Shown here in pieces: positions 13,244-26,600 of a DNA stretch of 64,000 nt. The notes below the pieces were generated by a model. It was not told the DNA's origin and ran no database searches. It saw only the letters and a program-made list of their open reading frames with translations. A program made the translations under genes and the position numbers. The DNA is taken from the NCBI GenBank assembly GCA_003117195.1, contig BDSI01000076.1, positions 434,001 through 498,000 on the forward strand. Direction: 5' to 3'. Numbering within the stretch: the first letter of the stretch is position 1; each line of letters starts with the position of its first letter. The stretch comes from Eudorina sp. 2006-703-Eu-15 (Eukaryota > Chlorophyta > Chlorophyceae > Chlamydomonadales > Volvocaceae).

Positions 13244-13623
13244 TGCTCAGCTGGGCAGGCAGGCCTGCCGGAGGGTGCAACCCTAGCTAGTACGATTAGG
13301 TTGGGACGCGGGACCAGGCTAGTTTTACCGCACCAAGCAGGGGCGCGCCTCCGAAACGCGCCCTGGGTGCTGCAAGGACTTGAGGAGGTTGAACAGCGGA
13401 CTGCGAGGCGCAGACCGCCCGCGATGGGCCTTCGCCCACTCCCTTGAGGGGGCACAGCGGTCACCGATCCTCGGGGATCGGGCACGCGCCCTTGGTTGAG
13501 AGCGAGGGGACAGAGGCCCCTTACGCCCCTTTCCCCCGTATCCGGGGGAAAGTGCTTCGGCGGTCTCCCGTATGGGGCGGGTTAGCGCCCCCAGCCAGTG
13601 TCGGCCCGGCAGATATGTAACGA
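13244..13623 (-). mobile_element. Probable 5'-truncated non-LTR retroelement fragment inserted in a (CA)n tract
   Basis: About 380 bp of GC-rich, unrelated-looking sequence is bracketed by CA microsatellites in the same orientation, ending near 13243 on the left and starting near 13624 on the right. That is the pattern expected if an element entered a (CA)n target. The minus strand is open from 13912 to 13325 and encodes Arg/Pro/Gly-rich sequence without matching exon structure. I do not recognise a reverse transcriptase or endonuclease motif, so assignment to a family is inference from context only. Confidence 0.4.
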
Positions 13624-13786
13624 TACACACACACACACACAGCAGACAGATGGTGGGGCAGGTGCCCTCGAAGCGCGGTATATATATAGGATATGATGGG
13701 GAGGGCAGACAGCATCGATTTGACGTGACCCGGATCCGCGCGTGTGCTGTAGATCGGTGGATGGACGACCCAGCAAACCATTGTCT

Positions 13787-13791
13787 TTTAC
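13787..13791 (-). terminator. Candidate TGTAA poly(A) signal of the methyltransferase gene
   Basis: TTACA on the plus strand reads TGTAA on the minus strand, the usual poly(A) motif of volvocine algae. It is the first such motif I found downstream of the stop codon at 14682. Assignment is by position only. Confidence 0.35.
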
Positions 13792-14681
13792 ACAAGGAAC
13801 GAAGTAATAAGGGGGCGAAAACGCCAACCCACCTACCTACCCAATCATCCGTAACAGCTACCCCCGGAAAGTGAGGGACAGTTGCAAGGGACAACCGACC
13901 ATGCTCCCTCATAATAACGCGGTTCGTTGGGCGCCTGGGTTAACGAAGTCAATTGTAGGTCGCTAAGGACACAGAATCAACACGGCAAGCAATAATACGT
14001 CGGTTGGCAATACGGCATCCTGCCAGCAACAGTTTATTCGGCAGCATCCTTCCGAATAACAAAAAGATTTTAGGCACATGGACCATGCATGACCAAGCAC
14101 ATCGCCACCAGAGGCGTAGATGCTGCTCTTAAACCAAGCAACAGGGCATCACACCACCGCAGGTCCGCGCGCCAGTGTTAAGTGCCGTAGAAACCCGCCC
14201 CGCCCACGCACGGCCGTGTCCGACTGGTTCAAGTGCGTACAGTCCCTAATGAACACCACGAACGTTTGATACAGTCATTGAAGAGAGAAAGAAAGGTTTG
14301 GCCGGTGCAAGAAGCAGCGATGGCTCGTGCAATGGGCTGGAGGCATGCATGGCCCAAGCAAGCATGCTACGTACCCTGCGTTAGTTCACGTGCGTGCATA
14401 TACACCCGTACAAGCAAACCCATCCACCGCGCGCGTTTGGCAACTTTGTTATCACGAGAGGACGACGCCTGCATGACGCTGTTTGTCCCTTTGCAATACC
14501 CCTCATACATGCATGTGCGTGAGGATGGATCACCAGGCAGGGAGGGAGACAGCAGGAATCGCTCGCGGCGGGGTCATATGCTCGCTGCTGCATTGATCCC
14601 AATCAATACAGCTGACGCCGGCAACAACCAGATTGATACGGGAACTGGCGGGCAAGCCGTGATCTGTCCGAGCTACGTGGA

Positions 14682-17600
14682 TCACTCTCTGGCTGCCTTC
14701 TGCTGCTGCTGCTGCCGGCGCCCGCGCATCGCCTGCATCTGCTCCGTGGCCTTCCGCGCGTCGCGAGCGCGTCGCTCCTGTGGACGTGCGAAGATGAAAG
14801 AGGAAGGGACAGATACAGTCATGAGCGACCAAACGAAATTTGTTTAACGAATGCCACCCTGTCTGCTGTCTTCCTGTCACGCGTGCTGTGTTGTACAAAC
14901 ACAGCAGCAGCTGTAGGGCCGCTCGTGTTGTCATACCTGAACTACTTTTGGACTAGTTGGTAACTCTTCTAGGGCTCCGAGGGAATTCGGTAAGGGTTTT
15001 GGAATCACCAAATAAAACATCGGTGCACGATTCAGCGACCCAAGATTATTGGTTTGTGGGGCAGTATGGGCATGGATGGGACTCAGTGTACGCAAACGCT
15101 GCCATACATGCCATCGACCGCACGTACCTTGAGCGCCAGGAGCAGCTGCTGACCCAGCGCCCGGGCCAGTGGTGGTGGCACAGCATTGCCGACCTGCCGA
15201 TTTCGGTTTAGGAAGCGGAAAACGTGAAAACCACTGAAAGCGCGCGGGAAGCAAGCGCACCCACTCGAACCAGCGGCAGGCGCCGCCCGGGCGCACGAGC
15301 AGCTGGTCACCGCAGTGCATCCACATGCAAGGTTCATGCGAAATACAGTGTTGGCTTCAGTGGTCGCAGAAACGTCGTACACATGTATTCGCTGTATGTA
15401 GCCGCGCGTGACCACAAACCCCATCTTGCAAACGCCATACTTGCATTACGGTACTGTAAGAGATAGACCCCTGGATGTCATTTATCTACAGGAGCTGGCT
15501 GACTGCGCAGGCATCCTGCCTGGCGCACACATATACACAGCAGAGTGCGGAGGGGCAGTGATTGTCACCTGGCGGTGGCGACTCTGGACGCTGCCGTAGA
15601 AGCGGAAGTGGTCAGGGAATCCCTGGCGGGAAATGAGTACAATGATAAGGAAGGCACCGGAAGCGAGTGAGCATTCGGTCATCCAACGGAGCGCAGAGCT
15701 TCGGGCCTCCAAGGGTTGTAACGGAGCAGCTGGATGATTTAGGCCCATCGAACGGCGTGACAAGGTGTTGTATCATGCCTTATCAGAAAAGGACCAGCTG
15801 GCAGATGCCTTCCAGTGACATCTCATGATACTTATCCAGGATCGTTATACACTACACAAGGCTTAGTTCATATTGCTTCGTTATTCGGTCCCTTCCCCAT
15901 GAGGACGCGACCCCGCCCACGCTGCGCACAAGGGAAGTCGTCCCAGCCCGTCAGAGCATCCTCAGCAAGTCCCGGCAGCCGGCACGTGCCTGATTCCGAT
16001 CCCGCCCTACTACGAACCCTGTCAACACCTGGCTCAACTGCCGCGGACGGACGGCCCCCAAGCCTCCCAACCAATGCATCCTTCAACCAAACCAAACCAG
16101 CCCCGCCCAACCCGGCCCTCTTCCTCACCTGACTGCGGCTGCACTCGCGCACCGACACGATGCGGTCCTGGTCCGGGTGGAAGACCTGGCCCACCTTGCC
16201 CATGGGGTTGGGGTCCGTGGTGGCGGTGGGGAAGTGGCCGTCGGGGTCGAGCCTGCGCAGGCCGGTCATGGACACGCGTCACAGTGCTGGATTCATACAT
16301 ATTACACATACGGGGATGTAGACGGGACATAATGGGCTTGGACCTGGGCATTGGGTATGCGCGTGGCCCACCGGGAGCAGAGCGTTATCCAGCAATAACA
16401 GGAGAAAGCAATGGAGCAGCAGGCGGGTGTCGGTTGCAACAGCACTCTGCTGCCGTACCTGCCGTACAGGCCACGCCAGTCGTTATGGCGCGCGGCTGTG
16501 TTGGGCAGGCACCAGGGCACCAGCGGCTGGCCCTGCGGTGGGTATACATCACGTGGGGGGCAAAGATAATGAGAGTCTCCAGATGGGTGGAAGCTTCCAC
16601 AAGAACGTGCGTGCGCTAGCATCCCGGCGGCGATCAGTGTTGACGCGGGGTGGGTCCAGAGCCGGGTGCAGCACAGGGAGGCAGCAGTTCCCTGCACCCA
16701 GCAAGCAGCGCGCAGCCCTCCGACGGTACCTTGAAGAGCTCCCGGGAGGGGTCCTTGGCGACGATCTCCTGCAGCACCCGCCAGTCGGCGCCGGGGACGC
16801 CCTTGGGGATGCACCTGGTCGGAGGATTAGACATCACTAATGACGTATACCGACGCGGATAATGACGTACACCGATGGGGATCAGGGTCCAGCCGGCATG
16901 TGCGGGTGGGCCGCGGCGGCGGGGATGACTTGCATCGTTGCATGAGATCCCCAGTCGCCTTGACGCAGCAGCCCCTGCTGAGGCGTATATTCACATGCCT
17001 TGCCTGTCCTCAAACAGGCTGTGGCTGTGGATATGCACAAACACGCGGCAAGCCCCGAGCGACCTGCACAAACACACCATGACCAAGCCGAGACAACCAG
17101 GCAGACAGCCGTGTGTTGGAATGCATGTACGCATGGGCCCCTGCCTCTCTCTCACTTGCAGCGCTCCAAGTTCAGCTCGTTCATTGGCTTGACGATGTGG
17201 TCGCGCAGCTCCGAGCCCGCCGAGCCGCGGATGGCGCGCTGGTAGGCGCTCGCCGGCTCACCGGTGTACGGCATCACCTCCCTGCCGTACACACAACAGG
17301 TCGAAAAGCAGCCACGCGCAGTCACAGCCACGCGCCCGCGCACGGGGTGCAGCGAAAGAGTTCATCATATGGGGCAGAAGGACGAGTCCCCGGGGCACGA
17401 ATTTTCGAATTATGACGGGCTCACTCAGTTCAGCAATGTGGAATGTACCAGCGCGTGGACGAGCCGTCCATTGATGTACAACTGCACGGGCGATTTCAGG
17501 ATCCAGCAGGGCAATACTAAGTACCAGCGCTCACTCTTTGGCGTCGTTGTCGACCGGCGGCAGGTCCCCGATCGCGTCCCGCACCGTGACGGTGCGCAGT

Positions 17601-20600
17601 GGTGCCCCCGGCAGCGGCGGCCCGGACGCGAAGAAGTAGCCGCCAGGCCCCAGGGCCTTGCCCAGGCCCAGCGCATCCCCGCGGCCGGGCGGCACCATGC
17701 GCACGCCCAGCTGCGCCGACATGAACACGTGGCGGGGCGTGGGCCAGTCGGGCAGGAGCTCTCCCGGCGCTGCCGCCCAGATGAAGGTGCGCTTGCGGGA
17801 CTGGGGCGCGCCAAAGTTGCCCGCATTGAGGACACCGAAGCGCACCTGCGCCAGCGAGGCCGGTTGGGTTGGGCGCAGATTCACAAAGATGCCAGATGAT
17901 GGGCGCAACGGCGTCCACCCCAGAATAAATGCACCCGCCGCACAAGATTGACTGCACGTCCTCGACGATATGACAGCTGTTGAGGGGTGTATAATGCATT
18001 CCGCGATCGGACCAGCAAGAGGGGCTAAAAATGAAAAGATAAAAAAGCAAGTAAGAGGGGTTAGAAGCCGTGCTCGTCCCTCCCTTACCTGGTACCCAAG
18101 GTCCAACAACGTCCGCACAACGAGCCGGAAGACGCGGCCGCCATTGTACGACACAAAATTACGCACGTTCTCCAGCAGGAAGTAGCGGGGGCGGTAGAAG
18201 TCGCAGAAGGACAGGTAGGCCATGACCTGCGAGTCGTCATACATCATCCGCGTCATGGCATGATAAGAGAGCATGGTCACTGCCGCTCACAGACGCATGA
18301 GCTCCAAAGCTTATGACTTGATACAGATTGGACTCTCGCGCTCGCCGGCGCTGTGAGAGCCGAGTATGTCGGTTGCCGCCCGACACGCCGATCCGCCCAA
18401 CGGGGCCCCCGACTGCTGCCACGCGCGCGACCCCGCACCATGCTGTTCTGCACTTGCGACCAGTTGCCCTTGTTGAAGCGGTTCATGCCCGAGTAGCCCT
18501 GGCAGGGCGGGCCGCCCATCATGTAGCCCACAGACCCAGGGGTCGGTAGGTCGGCGCACGAGGCCTCGTCCAGCCGGGTCGCCGCCTCGATGCACACCGG
18601 GTCCGCGACGCAGTCGTCCAGCATGCCGGCTTTCGCCATGGCGGCCTGCCGCGAGGGGTACAAAAAGGGGATGAACGTGGACGTCGGGGGATGCAGGAGG
18701 CCCAGGCGCGAGGGGGACGTGAGAGGATAGTGGCCAGGCGCAGTCATGCCGGCGCCGGGTGATGCGTTGTGGGGGGATGCCGTGTGGGGGGTATAATGAT
18801 GAGGAGAGGCGGTGATGACAAGCCGAGCCAAGGGGCTCCAGACCTCACCTGCGTGACCCCTGCCGCTCGCACTGCGCAAGACGTTAGTACAGAACATGCC
18901 CGCTGAGGTGTTCTGTGGTGGGCGCCAGTAATCCCTTGGCGGTGACGCTGAGACGTCCTTCTATTCATGTCCAATCAGGGGCCCAGCAGAATGCCCTGCC
19001 CATCAAATCTTCATCGTGGATATCTGGGCGTGGCCGCCCGGCATGGGCACATGAAGAGGAGGAGGGAGTGCGGTGCGACGCGCGCAGCTACAGCTGCAGC
19101 CCTGTCCTGTCCCACGCTATCCCACCCGCAGCAGCACGTTGCAGTTGTTGCAGAAGACCTTGGCCTCCGGGTTGTTGAGTTTGAAGGCCTCCGCGGCGTC
19201 CCTCTCGTACTCAATGGCCCAGCGGGTGCGCGCCACACCGGCCTGCGGCATGCGGCGACCAAGCGGGGAGATAGAGGGGAGCGACGGATTTACTTCCTGC
19301 CAAGTCCAGAGGAAGCATACCCACGGTAAAAGAGAGGCTTCCCACGCCGGTATAACACACGCTTCTTGGTCCCAAATAGGTATAATTGTCAAGAAGGGGC
19401 TGCGGAAGGACAGGGTGTGGGTTTTCCTTGGCAGTTGCATCGTATGGCTCTGGGGTTTTTTGTGCCATGCAGTGGTGTAGCGGTGTAGCTATGAAGCAGC
19501 CGAACGGACTACTCCTCCTCATCCTGTCTGCAGCGCACAATAGTATCCCCCCTCCCGGCCGCAATCCGGACCTGGTGCATCCCCTCACTCAGTCCTCCGC
19601 AGCCCGCGAATATGTCCAACGTGTCCAGCTTCAGCGCCTCCGCGATCCTCTCCTCCACATCGTCATCACCGCCGGCGCCGCCGTCTGCACTCGAGGCGGC
19701 AGCGGCGGCAACGACCGCCGCGGAGTCGGCCGCTGCTGCGCCGCCCTTGCCGCCCTTGCCGGTGACGGGTGCCAGCGGCGGCACGGCGAGGCTCGCGGGC
19801 GGCGGCCCCGTCTTGCCGGGCCTTGCGGGGTCGTAGGAGCCCACCACGCGAAAGGTATCCAGCACAGGGTCTGCACCGCACGACACAGCACGTCACCGGC
19901 AGCGGATGAGGTGAGATGTGGTGACAACTTGGGGATCGCGTCTCGCAGGTGCGCATCGCCGGTGGAATCGTCGGGAGCAAGAACGCTTTTGCAAACCCGC
20001 CTTTAAAGAAAGAGCTTGCAAGCTGATGTCTACCGGTCATGGATCACACGGCTGGACCACTACAAGTTGAGATATGGCATGAATTTTTCAGGAAACGTAG
20101 GTGTGGCCCAGGCAGCGACAGGCGGCGGTCTCGCTAAGCGCATGTGCCCGAGTGCTTACTCTTGGGTCGCGGTCGTCCAACGAGGACGGCACACTTGCCG
20201 TACACGTCTCCCACGCCCAGCTGAATCGCCGCGGAGGCCGCCGCTGTGCTGGCGCCGGCGGCGCCGCCGCCAGTCGCCGCCGCCGGCGCGTAAATGTCCC
20301 ACCAGTCCGCCCGGTAGGCCACCTCGCGAGATACGTCCTCCGGGCGATAGAACCGCCGGACCTGCCCCGCGATGGGAAGCATGAACCCGTCACAACCAAA
20401 AATTACGACAGCCGGCCTGGGAGGAGGATTATGACGCCACAAATCACCCGTATGGGCGTTGTGGGCAAACGTCACGAGTCTCAATCACCCGACACCAGCT
20501 GACCAGCGTACAATAATGAAAAAAGCGAGAGGCTGCAAGCAAGGGCCGCGAAACACCGGTCCGCATGCAGTGCCCAAAAGCCCGCTGTCAGCCCGGTTTT

Positions 20601-23600
20601 CGTGGCCGCCTCGCCTACCTTTATAGAGGAAGGCAGTCTGTCCCTCGAGGTCTTGGCCCCCTCCACGGAAAGCAGCTGCACGACCTGGAAGGCCCGGAGG
20701 CCCTCGTTGCTGCCCTGCGGGAGAGCAGCGGTGGAGGCAGTGATCAGGTGCTCCGACAGACGGCAGCAGCGCCGCTGGCAAAGAGGCATAGCTATCCAGT
20801 GCGCAAGTGCTTGAACAGGCGAGTGCAGATCGGCGAGGGCGATCGTGGATTCGGCCCGAGACCGACCCGGAGAGCTGCCGGCAAACGTCGCGAGCCCCCC
20901 AGGTTTTGCGGTCTCAGCCGCCGGTCCTAGCCAAGCCAGGAAGGGGGATCGGAAGGGACAGCGAGACTCCACGAGAGAAGTGGCATTGATGCTCGAAATC
21001 GGAGGAGTCTCACCGAGTGAGACAGACTCGCAACAAGACGTGGGCGCAGCCCCCGCCGTGGGTGCAAGGTATGGGAATGGAATGGAACACCCACCTTGTG
21101 GCTCTTTCGGTGCTTGCGGCGCATGGCGGCGCCCTCCTCCTCGCCCTCGCCAGCGCTCTCCGCTGCCGCATCCTCCTCCTCGTCCTCCTCTCGCGCGTCG
21201 TCCTCGGCTTTGCCCTTTGCCTTGGCAGCGACCTTGGCAGCCGGCTTCCGCTTGCTCTCCTTCTTCTTCTTCCCGGCCTCAACCTTGCCACGGCCGCCCT
21301 TGGCGGCCGCCCCCGCCTGCTTCTTCCTGCCCCTGGCCGGCTGCTTACGGCGTGCAGCCTCCCGCACTTCCTCATCCACGCCCTCCCCGCCGTCGTCCTC
21401 GGAGTCATCGTCGCTGCTGCTGCTCGTGTCCGGGTCGCCGTCATCCGAATCCGGATCCGAAACTGATTCTGAATCCGAGCTGCTGCTGCTGCTGCCATCT
21501 GCGTCTTGACCGTCACGATCCACGGCAGCAGGGCGCACGTATAGAAAGTCACCGACCTGTGTTCCACACCACATACATGGGACGGGAGACGCCATCCGAT
21601 ATGGACGGGTGTAATCGGTGCAACTTTGTTACCAAGGAAACGATAAGGCAGGAGAACCCAGCAGTTCTGATGTGGTTTGTAGAAACAAAAAAGGATATGC
21701 ACACTTTTTCAAACGCATGTGAGATGTGGCCCGCTGTCCAGAGCTCTCAGCCGCTTGAACGTGCTAAGACGTCTGCACGTGTCCGCCCCTGCTGCCTGCA
21801 TCCGCAGGGGGGACCTGCCACACCCGGCGAGGCTACATCCGGCGCGAACACGTACGAGCGAGAAGAGCAACTTACGCGGTAGGTCACGCCGTCCTTGATG
21901 AAGCCCTCGCCGCCGGGGAGCAGCTCCAGGGTCGGGGGACTGGGAGCGACCTACAGACAGGGATCGCACAAACGTCCAACCAGCCACGCTATTCAATGTG
22001 CACTGCGCACGGCAGCGAGGAAGCCCGCCCGCCCCGAGGAGTGTGAATGGTTTGTGTGTTTGCATGGGCAGTGGGTTACGCATCAGAAATGGATGATTTG
22101 CACCTCGTACCTGCACGTACGAGCCCAGCGCCAGATCCCCGATCTGCAGCTCCCGGAACTTCCCCTGGAGCGGGCAGTACACGGAGCGGTACACAAAGAG
22201 CGGCGGCCGCCCCGCCGCGAGGCGCTCTTCGTCCTTCCGCAGACGTTCCAGGTCAGCCTGTGGGACAGGTTGGCGAGCGGAACAGCGACACCGTCAGCCG
22301 GCATGCCACGCCGGTACATGCGCGCATGTGTATTGGCAACAGTTCGGCATTTGAATAAGAGAACACGTGCAACTGATATGGTAAGTTGTGTCACAGACAT
22401 GGGGCGTAGGGTATGGACCCACCTTGGCGTCGTCCAGCCGTGTGCTGTGCTTTGCGGGCCTGGTTAACAGCTTCGCCTCCACCACCTCTGCCACCGAGCG
22501 GCCGTTTAGCGGCATCACGGCCACGTCAGCTGACACAGGCGCGCCGCCGGCGGCTCCTGTACCAGCCGGCCAGCCGCCACCGCGGCTGGCCGGCACGGCG
22601 GGCATGGGCGTGCGATCCAGTAGAAACAGCTCCGAGCGCGCCGCGACGTCGACCAACATCGTGTCCCGCCCGTGCACCACCCGGCGGACCTGCGGGGAAA
22701 CGCACCGTACGGCAGCGCCACGAGACCGTACAAGTGGTGGTCGTTGACTGACCGGACCAGAAGACCAAGCACCACCAAGGGGCGCGCAGCGGCCGCCCCG
22801 CAGACTTGGTCTTGGTCCGAACAGTGAAAGGAAAATGCAAGCAAGGGTCCATCAACAGGCTCTTGCAGGGCGCTTGCACGGGGCCGATCAGCTGACGACA
22901 TGACCAGGTGTTTGTGGGAGGTCGTCCCTGGTGGGGAGGAACTCCCGTGGGAGGTTGTTTCCGGGGAGAACCTTCAATGCTCCATACGCGCCACATGTTA
23001 CGCACCTGCAGCTTCGGACTGCCCTCGGTGTCTCCCTCCGACTCCGTGAAGATGCATTGCACCAGCCCAAACGGCCCACGGGTCAGCCGCTCGACGCGGC
23101 GCGCCGCCGCGTCCGCCTTCGCCGCTGCGTCCGCCGCCGCCGCCCCGCCGTCCGCGGCCTTGGGCTCCTCGGCATCGCTGCCTGGCTCCTCCATATCCTC
23201 ATCGCTGTCATCGCTGCTGTCGCTGTCGTCACTGCGGCCGGACAGCGCACCCAGTCGGATGATGGACCCAGGGGTCAGTCGCACCTCACCACACACCGCG
23301 GCGCCGTACATTGTACGGCCGGTGGTCTTGTCGGCCGCCCGCCGATCCGCCAGCGTCCAGGTCATCGACCGGGCCTGCGTAAACAGAATCCAGGGAAGCC
23401 GAGATCTGAATGCGTCCACCCTTGCTTATGACCTTGAAATTATCTACCAAACCAGGTGGGGTCACACCAATTCAGGAGAAACGCTCCTGGTACATCGCGC
23501 ACAGCACTGATCTCACTTTGGGGCGCCGCGCGGTCGCTGGTGTCGCCGCCGCCACAGCGCCCTTGGACGACCCACCCTCGCCAGTGGTGGCGGCGGCGGC

Positions 23601-26600
23601 GGCGGCCCCCGGCTCAGACAGCTGAGGCGGCGGCGGCTGGTCTCCCGCCTGCTGAGCCGAGGCAGGCGCCGCGAAGTAGTCCGACCAGATGCGGTGCACC
23701 TGGTACATGGTTTCGTGGAAGCCAGTCCAGGGGGCAGCAGGATACCGGAAGCCAGTCAAGGGCAGAATGAGATGGGATGGGTGATGGAACATGCTGGCGA
23801 TGCGCTGTGGCGGGCAGGGGCTGTACCGGTCAACAACAGTTACGGTCGGGGGCAGGGCCAAGCAGGCCTGCAAGTGCCCTGACGTTTCCAAGCGAGGCCG
23901 CAATCCTTGGACGTCACCCCGCTCATGAGCCGGCGGGCCACGAGGAACATGGTCACCCAGCGCGAATGGAGTACCTGGACAGCCGCCCCATATACAAATG
24001 GGCAGACAGGGTGTGTTGTGAGGGTTTATGGGTGCTCACCTGGGCTGTGGTGGTGGCAGGCATCGCCACGGGGCGACCTCCCGCCTTCTTCTCCTGCCGG
24101 GCCTGTGATTGAAACAGCAAGGGTTGAAAAGGACGCGGCTGTGACGTTAAAACGGCAGAATTGTGCGTTGGTCGATAAAAAGCGCAACACTGCCATCGGC
24201 GTTTACAGGGCGAACACCGCACTGACGCGGCACTGGTTGCTCAGTAAGACTCTACCTTGACGGGGTTCTCCACCGCCGCTTTGGGCGCCTTGGCGGCCGC
24301 GCCGCGGAAGCCCTTGGCGCCGCGGCCACCGCCCGCCGCCGCCAGCTTGCGGTGCCGCCGCTCCGCCAGCTTGGCCCGGAGCGCCTTGGCAAAACCGGAG
24401 CGCCGGACGGTCTCCTTGTAGTGGCGGTTGATAAGGTTCAGGATCACCTGGCCGTGCACGACCACGAACCGCTCCACAGCGTCGATCTGGCGGAGCGGAG
24501 CGGATCAAAACTAATCGGAACGGGTATGCGGCGTCCTGGGAGTAGCCATAACAGCTGATGTTGAGCAGCAAGTTCAGAGGTAGAGGACGCCATCGTGATG
24601 GAGCAGAAGGTAGGGTGGGCGAGAGGTGGGTGATATCGTATCAACGGACAAATCAAGGAAGGAGTGTCACACAGCAGCCCCCATCCACAGGGGGGTCATC
24701 GGCGCCGCTTCACGGGTCCCACCCCCTCCAGCCGCGCAGTTATGTGGCCGCATGCAGGCAGTTCGGCGAAGGATAACCGGAACGAGAATGGCGCAGCAGA
24801 CAAGCTCAGGCTTTGTGACCCAGGCGACAATTCCTTCCCCACCACCACCACCACCGCCGGTACATGCACGGCACCTTGGCGCTGACGCGCGCAGCATGCC
24901 CAGGCGGCAGCGCCGCCAGTCGAGCCACCACGTCCTGGAAGGACAGCCGCGCGGCGCGGTCCTGCTCGTCCAGCCACGTGAGGATCTGTACCGCAATGTG
25001 CGAGGCGCGCTGGACGACGCCGTACCACCGCGCATACTGCTTCTGGGGCCTGCGGGGTGGCCAGACGCAGTGGGGGGGGTTAAAGGGCGGAGAGCGAATG
25101 TGAATACGGCGACCGGGCGTCCACTCGTGCAGGGGCCGAGGATCTGATGCGATGGCGTCGTCCGCGTCTTCACACAGTCTGAATCCATGCATGTCCAAGA
25201 TCTTGCACCACCTGCCACGACCGCACCGACCAGCCACCCTAACCCAAGTAGCCGCCCCAATCCGATCAGTCGCCCTGACCCGGCCACCTGCCCTGACCCG
25301 ACCACCCGCCCCAACCCGACCAACTGCCCTAATCGGATCACTCACCCCAATCGGCTGCCACCACCCCGCCACCCACCTGACCAGGCGGTACCAGGACACG
25401 TCAGTCCGGATGTTGACCACCACCTGACCCCCGGGCCCGCACTCCACGAACCACTCGCGGATCTGCGTCAGGAAATACCGCTGGGCATGGCCAGATCCAG
25501 ATCCAGATCCTGATCCCGAGCCGCCAGCTCCGGAACCGCCAGCTCCAGAACCACCGGCGCCGCTGCTGGACCCGCCGGCGCCATCACCTGCCGGCCGTCA
25601 CGGACATTCAAGATTCTAAAAATCAAAACCCAACCCAGACACATACAAAGGGTGTCAGCGACAGGATCAGGTCGGTGCAGAGAAACTAGGACAGGGCGAA
25701 TACAGCACGGGTCCTTGTGGTCCGCGTCCGCGTCGACGCCAACTCCCCCTGCAATGGTGCTGCGGCAACATCTAAATCACTGCGGGCACGACGTTTTCCC
25801 ATTGTCAATCTGTAATGGCAGGTACAACGAGGCTCCCAACGCGGATGCTGCCCGCATGTACCCTGTTGCTCCTTGCCCTCTTGCTGCTGCTGCTGCTGCT
25901 GCTCCGCCGCGCCCCAGTCTCCAGAGTCTTCGGCGAGCACTCCGCTGGCGAAGATATTGACCTCGACATCCAGACCCGCCACCATCGGGACCAACTCCAG
26001 GGAGGTCAGGAAACCCTGTGTGGGGGCAGCCATGCGACATCACGCGCTCAGGCCCTCTCATATTGCGCATACCTAGCTCACTGATCTTGTATGGCCCCAG
26101 TCCACTCATAATTCCCCGTAAGCCCCAAATTATATCGTATATCCAGATCCTCCCCTAGAGTGCCCTGCGCACTGCAACCGAGAACGGCTGCGACCCACAT
26201 CTGCGTTGTAGATGGCGAAATGGTCCAGGGTGCGGCTGTTCTCTCGGTCGTCGGCGCCGTGGAAGCCGCAGCCCAGCAGGTCCGGGTCCTGCAGACCAGC
26301 AGGCAGGGGGCGAAGCGGAGACGAGCGTTACATCATCAGCCATGCGTGGCTGGCCGTGCGTACCGCGTTTTTTGAGTATTTTAACAGTTACAATGAAGTC
26401 CTGGATATATAACAGTCGACACCCATCGAGTCCGCCCCAACTATGCTTTCCCGACCGTGCGGAGGGAAGCTATCGTGCGGCTGTGCTGTGCAGCCGACAG
26501 GGCAGATCCAAGTCATGTGTCGTACTGCCGTACCTCCAGAATCAGCTCGTCCCACTCGTCCTCTCCGTCCTCGCCCTTGTACTCCGCCGGCTCGGGATAG

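Larger units (their letters stand above)
12297..14681. other. Intergenic: 5' flank of pherophorin B and 3' flank of the methyltransferase gene
   Basis: No host gene supported. The part next to 14681 should be the methyltransferase 3' UTR; TTACA (minus-strand TGTAA) lies at about 13787-13791, about 0.9 kb past the stop codon. The part next to 12297 should contain the pherophorin B promoter. A probable retroelement fragment occupies about 13244-13623 (listed separately). Confidence 0.5.
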
